A DNA stretch of 64,000 bases from CAUPWF01 sp963515125. Lineage in GTDB: Bacteria > Bacillota > Clostridia > Lachnospirales > Lachnospiraceae. The stretch is from positions 124,001-188,000 of the forward strand of contig JBQKKG010000007.1 in the NCBI GenBank assembly GCA_052116865.1, written 5' to 3'. Of this stretch, positions 57,707-64,000 are shown piece after piece. The position numbers and the translations under genes are program-made. A model generated the notes under the pieces. The model was not told the origin of the DNA, did no database searches, and was given only the letters and a program-made list of their open reading frames with translations. Every line of letters begins with the position of its first letter. Position 1 is the first letter of the stretch.

Positions 57707-60700
57707 TTAGTTATTTGCAAGTACAAATCTCTTAAAATCATCAATCTCAATTTCACCGATTCTTCTTCCGTACTTAATACCTCTTTCTACAGCATCCACA
57801 AGCGCCGCACCACTTCTACCATAGCCCATAGTTCTAATTGTTCCCTTTATTAAATCATCCTTTGACATTGGACCATTATCCTGAAGTGTTTTACATACAG
57901 CGTTCTTAAGCTCCTGCTGTGTTACATCATTAAGAGATCTCTTATCTTCAAGATTTACATCTACTCTATAAATATTGTAAGCATCTGGATCCTGATCTTC
58001 TCTCCATAAATACTTAATCCCATTCTGTTTATTTGATTTGCACCTAGCCTTCTTAAGAGCCTTTTCTGTAGACTCAGTAGTCTGAGCACTCGCTCTTGAG
58101 ATATCAAAACTTCTAAGCGTTCTTCTAATTAGTCTATCATATGAAATTGGAGCCTCAATATCAATAATTTTCTGCATATGAGCTACAATCTGAATAATAG
58201 CCGATTTACCAACATAATCACTTGTAGAAACTGGAGTAACCTCTACATCTGCAGAAATGTAATCCCTACTGATATATCCACCCTCAAGAGATTTCTTTTC
58301 TGCAACTAACACAGGTTTCTCTTCAATAATATCAGCAGCCTTTGGCATCTCTTTTACACCTGTGTTATTGATTAATGACATTTGTACTCCAACAGCTTCT
58401 TCAGTCATTCCAACAAACTCTGATACTTTAGGATTCAATGCAGATTCTGCAGCCACTTCATTTTCTAAAGTCAGAGCGACTTCAGCATTATTATCCTTTA
58501 CCCCCTCTAAAGATGACTCTATTATACCTTCAGCCTGAACAATTTTTTCCTCATTCTCTTTAGAAACCGTATCCTCTGTATCAACAGTCTGATTCGGCTT
58601 CTCTTCTGAAGATTTCTCAATTATTGGCCCATCATAATCGGCCTTCTTATACGCCAAAATATCAAGAAGCTTAGAAATCTCCTTATCCTTGTTATCCCAC
58701 CAGTCCATAGTCCAGATACGATGTAATTCCCATCCAAGAGTTCCAAGAACAGAAGCCTGTGCAACTTCTCTATCTTTTGTATTTGCAGACTGTTTGTAAG
58801 AATCACCATCAAGCATAACACCAAGAATATATTCATCTGGATTAAATGGATTAATTACTGCCAAATCCACCTTAAACTTTGAATGACCAACAGCCTTCTG
58901 ATACTTATATCCAGCCTTGTCAAGCTCTACACAAATACAATCAAGAATTCCCTGTTCTTTTCTTTGCTGCATTTCAGCATATGAAAGTTGGATTTTTCCC
59001 TTCTCTGCAAATTCAAGAAAATTCTTAAGCGATTCAACACCTTTAGACTTTGTTCTCTTGAGATCAATCATATCCGCAGTCATAGTTGTAAATACAACCA
59101 TTTCACTACGAGCACGAGATACAGCAACGTTTAATCTCTTCCAGCCGCCCTCTTTATTAAGAGGTCCAAAATTCAAAGAAAGCTTGTCTTCCTCATCAGG
59201 ACCGAAAGCAATAGAAAATAGGATTATATCTCTCTCATCACCCTGTACGTTTTCGAGATTCTTAACAAAAAGCTTTTCTTCTCTTTCGTTTGCCCACTTA
59301 TCAAACTCAATATCTTTTGAAAACTCTTCCTGAAGCTTGTCCTCAATCAATGTCTGCTGGCTGATATTGAATGTAACTACACCAATAGATTCTTTACCTA
59401 AGTTCTCGTCCTTATATCTGCGTTTGATTTCCTTAACAATAGCCTTTGCTTCGCCTTCATTTACTCTTCCCTTCTTACGATCAAAGAAGCTATCTACTTT
59501 AACCATACTTACGCGCTTCTCTCTATCGTTTACAGACGGGAAAGTAAGCATAGAATTCTCGTAAAATTCATGATTACTGAATGCAATTAAACTCTCATGT
59601 TTGCTTCTATAGTGCCATTGCAAGTGAGCTGATGGCATACCAAGAGCCAAACAATCATCAAGAATACTATCAAGATCCTCAATATCCAAATTATCTTCGT
59701 CAACAGTATTTCCAGCAAAGAAGCTAGTAGGTGGCATCTGGTTAGGATCACCTACAATTACAGCATTCCTTCCTCTAGCCAATACACCAACTGCTTTACA
59801 TGTAGGAAGCTGTGAAGCTTCATCAAAAATAACAATATCAAAAGGCTTGTTATCTGCTGAAATATATTGAGCAACTGAGATAGGACTCATAAGCATACAT
59901 GGACATAATCTAATAAGTATATTAGGAATTTGGTCGAACAGACTTCTAATAGACATACCTCGTCCGTTGCTACTGATTGCTCTACGAAGAATATTAAGTT
60001 CCTTGCTAAACTGTACTGACTCATAAGATGTTGGAAGCTGGTGTGTCAGCTTGTAGTACATCTCCTCCTTTGTCAGTTCCATAAATTCGGCATCAAGATT
60101 CTTAAACTGTACTATCTGCTCATTAAATCCATTACCAGTAAAGCTATTCAGTACTGGCTCATTCTCAATTACTGATACAATAATTGCATGATAAATTGAT
60201 CGCTGATATACATTAAGAACCTTCTCATGACCTAAGCCATCTGCATAAGCATGGCAAACCACGCCAAGCCCCAATTTTATACAAAGTTCTTCTGCCTGCT
60301 TATATACAATCCAATCCTTGATGATTGCTGAATGCTCTATTAAGCTGTTACAAAGATTTTTTCTTTCCTCATACCAGTTACCATTTAACTTATTAAACTG
60401 AAGCTGCAACAATTCAAATACTTTACTCTGCTTCTCGTTAAGTACATCAAAATTAGAAATAATTGTCTTTGCTGTACCTGTACACTCTGAAAGTTTTCCT
60501 GAATTTTCAAGTTCTCTTATCTTATCCGCAAACTGAGCTATAACTTCAAGCTGTCTTTGTACTTCATTCTTATACTCTAAAAGATCCCTTTCAGCAGGAT
60601 ACCTTTCTACAAGCTGCTTCCATTCATATGGCAGTGAATTCTTTGCTGCAAATACCTGCTCCTGCTTCTGAAACACTTCTACAGTGGCAAGTAATGCAGG

Positions 60701-63700
60701 AATTTGATCAGCAACCACTTGAATCTTAGCAAAGCTCTGTAGTTCGTTGACAATATTTGCAATTGCCTTGCCCTTACCAAGAAACTTCTTGTTTGCCTCA
60801 TCATATTTCGCACGGTATGAATTCATATCCATCTGGAGGAATATCTCATTCCATGTATTAAGCAGTGCAGCTCTACGAGAATCTAACGCACCCTTCTCCT
60901 GTAAGTAAGTGATAGGTATATCAAAATCTTTGTCTATATTTGTCGATGCTAATAAAAATGCCGGAATAAAGTCTGCCGAAATAACACTCTTGGCATAGGT
61001 AATCATATTAAACCACTCTGCTTCACTTACTGGTGCTTCAAGTGATAGCATGCTTACGAATACGTCTACTGACGTCTTAAGCCCATCAAGTGCTGACTTA
61101 TACTCATTTACTGTACTCTCAAGATCCATTTTAAGGGTCTGTGAGTATACAGTTTGGTCTACTGCAGTAAGGGGATGTCCTTGTGGATGTCCAATCCCCT
61201 TTCCAGCTGCAATCAACTGTGAAAGTGCTCTTCTTTGATTATCTAGGTCACTCTGAGTAACACTTGCTGCATAAGCGCTATCAAATCTAAGCATTAGTCC
61301 CTCATCAGGGATAGTTTCATAGATATCAATAAGCTCTCTAAGATTCTTACCAAAAGCTCTTCTCTCATGAAGCTTCTCTACATAAGAATCGAGGCCAGCT
61401 CTCATAGAACGTATATCCTGAATCTTCTTATCATATTCAGTACTCATTCCATAAACACTGATTTCTAGTACCTTCTTAAGTTGATCAAGAACAGCCTTCT
61501 TTGTCGCCTTATTTGAATGTAATTCAAGACAGAAATCACCTATACCAAGTGCTTCAAGACGCTTTTGAACAACCTCAAGAGCAGCCATTTTCTCTGCAAC
61601 AAAAAGTATAGTCTGTCCCTTAGTAAGCGCATTTGCAATCATTGCAGTAATGGTCTGAGATTTACCTGTTCCTGGAGGTCCATGAAGTACAAAGCTCACT
61701 CCACCCGCAGCCATATTGATTGCTCTAAGCTGAGAAGAATCTGCTGTAATAGGCAAATAAGCCTCATCTACATCTACGCTCTCTGGAATTGAACAGTCCC
61801 AATCAACAGCACCATTTATAAGACTTCGAACAATATTGTTTCTCACTAACATATCTGAATGACTGTGAATATCGTTCCACATTACAAACTGAGAGAATGA
61901 GAAGTTTCCAATAAACCCAGCCTCTACAATATCCCAACCTGGAAAATTCAAAATAGAATGTCTTACAATTGCATATATCTTTGGAAGATCAAGCCCATGT
62001 TCATCTACGGGCAATGGATTTAACCCTAAAATTTCTAAATCATAATTCTGTTTCAAGAACTCAAGCAGCGTAATATTAATTTGCGCATCCTCATCACGCA
62101 TACGCATAGTATACCCCTTACTTGCTGATTTTCTTGTAATATCAATTGGCAGAAGGATAATAGGAGCATATCTTCCTACCCCTTCTGGCTTCTTACCTTC
62201 TATCCATCTGAGAAGTCCAAGTGCTAAGAAAAGCGTACTTGCACCATTCTCTTCAAGAGATGTTTTTGCAGATCTAAACATCTTCGTAAGACTTGATGTC
62301 AATTCCTTCTCTGGATAGAAAGAATGTAATTTCTTATGTTTTCCTTCAAGAACGATAAACTCAGAGAACGGTCCTAAATCAGTTAATGCTTCTATTGGGA
62401 TTCCTTCACCATGAATCTCCATATTATCAGGACGTGGCAATACCTGGAACTCTTCGCCATCAGACAATGTATCCTCGATAATGCCTAAATTCTCTGCCAG
62501 AAGAGGTACAACCGCCTTGGTGAAGCGCATATTAATAAGCATATTTCGCATACTTAGGTCAAGAAGCTTTCTTTCCCACTGTAACTGTTTTGTGGCCTTA
62601 GTTTTCCCTCCTAAATCAGATAAGTCAAAGGTTCTTGCCATTGCTGTAGGTGCACTGGTCACATCCTTTTCTGCTCTATCCTCATGCTTAACTACAAATC
62701 CAGCATCTGTCATCATGCGAACAGGAAGTGGTCTAATTCCCATACTTCTAGCCCTGGCAACATCAATGACAAACTCAAAATTACTATAATTTGCAACATT
62801 ATTCTGTGCTGCCTTAACTGCCTTATCAAAGTCTGTAGAATGACCAGCATTCATAGCTGTACACTCTACAACTAATATTTCATTGATACCGCTTGCCATT
62901 CTCTTTTCAAGGTGAGTCGGATCATCCATGATTGTATCTGAGAATGAATCCTCTACAAGCCAAACACCTGCAAATATATGACTATGCATCATAATCATTA
63001 TTGGATTTAATCCCATAGCTTCAAGACATGCCACATAAAGAAGTGTCATATCCATACACGTTCCTAGGTGTTGCTCAAGTACAGCATCTGCAAGTCTTAT
63101 TCTCTGCCCAAATACCTCAAAACTTGAAGGTGGATTTGCATAGGTAATATTTTTTTGCTGAATTGCAGCATAGACTGCTGCAGCCATAAGTTTAACTCGA
63201 TTTGGATCATCGAACTGATATCCAGCAAGCGACGGGTCACCTGTCCATTTTTCAAGATACTGAGCAGCAAGCTGAATCAGACTAGTAATCACAGGATGGT
63301 TAGGCATAGAAAATGCCGTTAAAACTTCTGGTGTATATTTAAGTCCTGGCCATTGATCAAAGGCAAGCGCCACTATTTCCTTTTCATCGGATATTAAAAC
63401 TTGATTTTCAAAGCACACTTCTACCTTAATCTGACAAGTAATTCTCTCTGTGAGTGAAGCAAGATAATCACCATTTACATGAACTTTCAGCCTTTTTAAT
63501 AGGACATCTTCTCCAACCCTAATCTTCTCAACCCCAATCTCAAATACATTGATAAGGTTAGTGTCAGACGTAATTCGAACAATTAAGTCATTTATATCTT
63601 TGTCTGTTGTATTTTTAATGCATACTTCATCTACAATATCAACGCCTTGCTGTTGAAGTGCATATGTCATTACATCATCAATCTCAAATGTAAGCTGTAA

Positions 63701-63985
63701 ACCATTCTTTGCAGCTACAATAATTTCAAGCTTTTGCTCCTCTGTAAGTTCTGTTTTCTGTGCCACTACCGAAAGAGACTCAGAAGGGGCAATCTCTTTT
63801 GCAACTTCACCAACTGAAATGATAGGTTCAGACTCTACAACAATTTCTTCACTTTCAAGCTTAACATCTACTACTTCCTGTATCTTTTGTTCTTCTTTTG
63901 TTTCTTCTAATATCTCAGATACTGGAGTGATATCTTCAGCAACAGCAGAATTTGTTTCTTCCCATGCAAATAAAGCTGCCGCCAT
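57707..63985 (-). CDS. Giant DUF4011-helicase-nuclease-DUF3320 defence protein (5' end possibly outside window)
   Basis: At least 2092 aa. From the N-terminus: acidic spacer; a transglutaminase-like patch with HLGTCMDMTLLYVACLEAMG (Cys near 310) and HSHIFAGVWL near 335; DUF4011-like segment WERKLLDLSMRNMLINMRFT near 470; SF1 helicase with Walker A LHGPPGTGKSQTITAM near 770, Walker B DIVIFDEASQLPTCKAVG near 1385, GDPNQMPP, and motif VI RLNVAVSRARSEMVVF near 1620; an MTES_1575/Vsr-like nuclease (FKVDLAVINPFNPDEYILGV, then DGDSYK) near 1700; and DUF3320 (IRRTLRSFDISRASAQTTES) near 1945. This order is that of the Hhe-type single-gene anti-phage protein as I recall it. The ATG at 63985 has no ribosome site and the frame stays open to the edge, so the true start may lie outside. 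It leads the operon with darT and darG. Confidence 0.85.
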   Translation of the reverse strand: MAAALFAWEETNSAVAEDITPVSEILEETKEEQKIQEVVDVKLESEEIVVESEPIISVGEVAKEIAPSESLSVVAQKTELTEEQKLEIIVAAKNGLQLTFEIDDVMTYALQQQGVDIVDEVCIKNTTDKDINDLIVRITSDTNLINVFEIGVEKIRVGEDVLLKRLKVHVNGDYLASLTERITCQIKVEVCFENQVLISDEKEIVALAFDQWPGLKYTPEVLTAFSMPNHPVITSLIQLAAQYLEKWTGDPSLAGYQFDDPNRVKLMAAAVYAAIQQKNITYANPPSSFEVFGQRIRLADAVLEQHLGTCMDMTLLYVACLEAMGLNPIMIMMHSHIFAGVWLVEDSFSDTIMDDPTHLEKRMASGINEILVVECTAMNAGHSTDFDKAVKAAQNNVANYSNFEFVIDVARARSMGIRPLPVRMMTDAGFVVKHEDRAEKDVTSAPTAMARTFDLSDLGGKTKATKQLQWERKLLDLSMRNMLINMRFTKAVVPLLAENLGIIEDTLSDGEEFQVLPRPDNMEIHGEGIPIEALTDLGPFSEFIVLEGKHKKLHSFYPEKELTSSLTKMFRSAKTSLEENGASTLFLALGLLRWIEGKKPEGVGRYAPIILLPIDITRKSASKGYTMRMRDEDAQINITLLEFLKQNYDLEILGLNPLPVDEHGLDLPKIYAIVRHSILNFPGWDIVEAGFIGNFSFSQFVMWNDIHSHSDMLVRNNIVRSLINGAVDWDCSIPESVDVDEAYLPITADSSQLRAINMAAGGVSFVLHGPPGTGKSQTITAMIANALTKGQTILFVAEKMAALEVVQKRLEALGIGDFCLELHSNKATKKAVLDQLKKVLEISVYGMSTEYDKKIQDIRSMRAGLDSYVEKLHERRAFGKNLRELIDIYETIPDEGLMLRFDSAYAASVTQSDLDNQRRALSQLIAAGKGIGHPQGHPLTAVDQTVYSQTLKMDLESTVNEYKSALDGLKTSVDVFVSMLSLEAPVSEAEWFNMITYAKSVISADFIPAFLLASTNIDKDFDIPITYLQEKGALDSRRAALLNTWNEIFLQMDMNSYRAKYDEANKKFLGKGKAIANIVNELQSFAKIQVVADQIPALLATVEVFQKQEQVFAAKNSLPYEWKQLVERYPAERDLLEYKNEVQRQLEVIAQFADKIRELENSGKLSECTGTAKTIISNFDVLNEKQSKVFELLQLQFNKLNGNWYEERKNLCNSLIEHSAIIKDWIVYKQAEELCIKLGLGVVCHAYADGLGHEKVLNVYQRSIYHAIIVSVIENEPVLNSFTGNGFNEQIVQFKNLDAEFMELTKEEMYYKLTHQLPTSYESVQFSKELNILRRAISSNGRGMSIRSLFDQIPNILIRLCPCMLMSPISVAQYISADNKPFDIVIFDEASQLPTCKAVGVLARGRNAVIVGDPNQMPPTSFFAGNTVDEDNLDIEDLDSILDDCLALGMPSAHLQWHYRSKHESLIAFSNHEFYENSMLTFPSVNDREKRVSMVKVDSFFDRKKGRVNEGEAKAIVKEIKRRYKDENLGKESIGVVTFNISQQTLIEDKLQEEFSKDIEFDKWANEREEKLFVKNLENVQGDERDIILFSIAFGPDEEDKLSLNFGPLNKEGGWKRLNVAVSRARSEMVVFTTMTADMIDLKRTKSKGVESLKNFLEFAEKGKIQLSYAEMQQRKEQGILDCICVELDKAGYKYQKAVGHSKFKVDLAVINPFNPDEYILGVMLDGDSYKQSANTKDREVAQASVLGTLGWELHRIWTMDWWDNKDKEISKLLDILAYKKADYDGPIIEKSSEEKPNQTVDTEDTVSKENEEKIVQAEGIIESSLEGVKDNNAEVALTLENEVAAESALNPKVSEFVGMTEEAVGVQMSLINNTGVKEMPKAADIIEEKPVLVAEKKSLEGGYISRDYISADVEVTPVSTSDYVGKSAIIQIVAHMQKIIDIEAPISYDRLIRRTLRSFDISRASAQTTESTEKALKKARCKSNKQNGIKYLWREDQDPDAYNIYRVDVNLEDKRSLNDVTQQELKNAVCKTLQDNGPMSKDDLIKGTIRTMGYGRSGAALVDAVERGIKYGRRIGEIEIDDFKRFVLANN

Positions 63986-64000
63986 ATGTTTACAATTGCT

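Overview
The window is an AT-rich chromosomal segment of a low-GC Gram-positive anaerobe, most likely a Lachnospiraceae (Clostridium cluster XIVa) species. Supporting signs are strong AGGAGG ribosome sites, lipobox sugar-binding proteins, YesM/YesN-type two-component genes, a V-type ATPase operon, glycogen branching enzyme, a CIRCE-controlled small heat-shock gene and an HrcA/BirA style of regulation. The species call is inference; no rRNA is present.

Region 1 (1-13012, almost all on the minus strand): the 5' end of a pepD-type dipeptidase, a small membrane ORF, then a polyol/pentose catabolic locus. Two lipoprotein substrate-binding proteins, a YesM-type histidine kinase and a YesN/AraC response regulator end at a terminator. 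They are followed by an RbsA/RbsC/RbsB-like ABC transporter, a zinc polyol (xylitol/sorbitol-type) dehydrogenase and xylulokinase. Together they suggest sensing, import, oxidation to xylulose and phosphorylation.

Region 2 (13200-24510): rhodanese, an ABC-class ATPase overlapping an aldo/keto reductase, a LacI-family regulator, and a convergent operon with an Lsr/Rha-like ABC transporter (one ATPase, two permeases, one binding protein), an AllA-like cupin and DhaK/DhaL. A consensus promoter and AAACGTTT-type operators are visible.

Region 3 (24515-31000): zinc-ribbon protein, two M24 peptidases, tRNA-Lys(CTT), an ATC-hydrolase-like protein, proC, trmB and a Cys-rich small ORF. Region 4 (31028-39558): a complete nine-gene V-type ATPase operon (G/H-like, C, I, K, F, E, A, B, D).

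Region 5 (39596-53729): a small hydrophilic ORF, glgB, a TPR/acidic/P-loop protein, a decayed gene, bioB-bioY behind a BirA-type site, an ECF sigma factor with a membrane-anchored beta-propeller partner, an aconitase-family hydratase with a PucR/CdaR-type regulator, and hsp20 behind CIRCE.

Region 6 (about 53880 to the window end): the left end of an integrated element, with a Tn916-type integrase and excisionase, a non-coding stretch rich in inverted repeats, and a defence block of DarG, DarT and a giant DUF4011-helicase-nuclease-DUF3320 protein that runs to the window edge.

Four near-identical GC-rich palindromes with the core GGGACGGGGGCAATG, plus one related palindrome, sit at gene ends across the window. 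They double as terminators and even supply stop codons or C-terminal codons.
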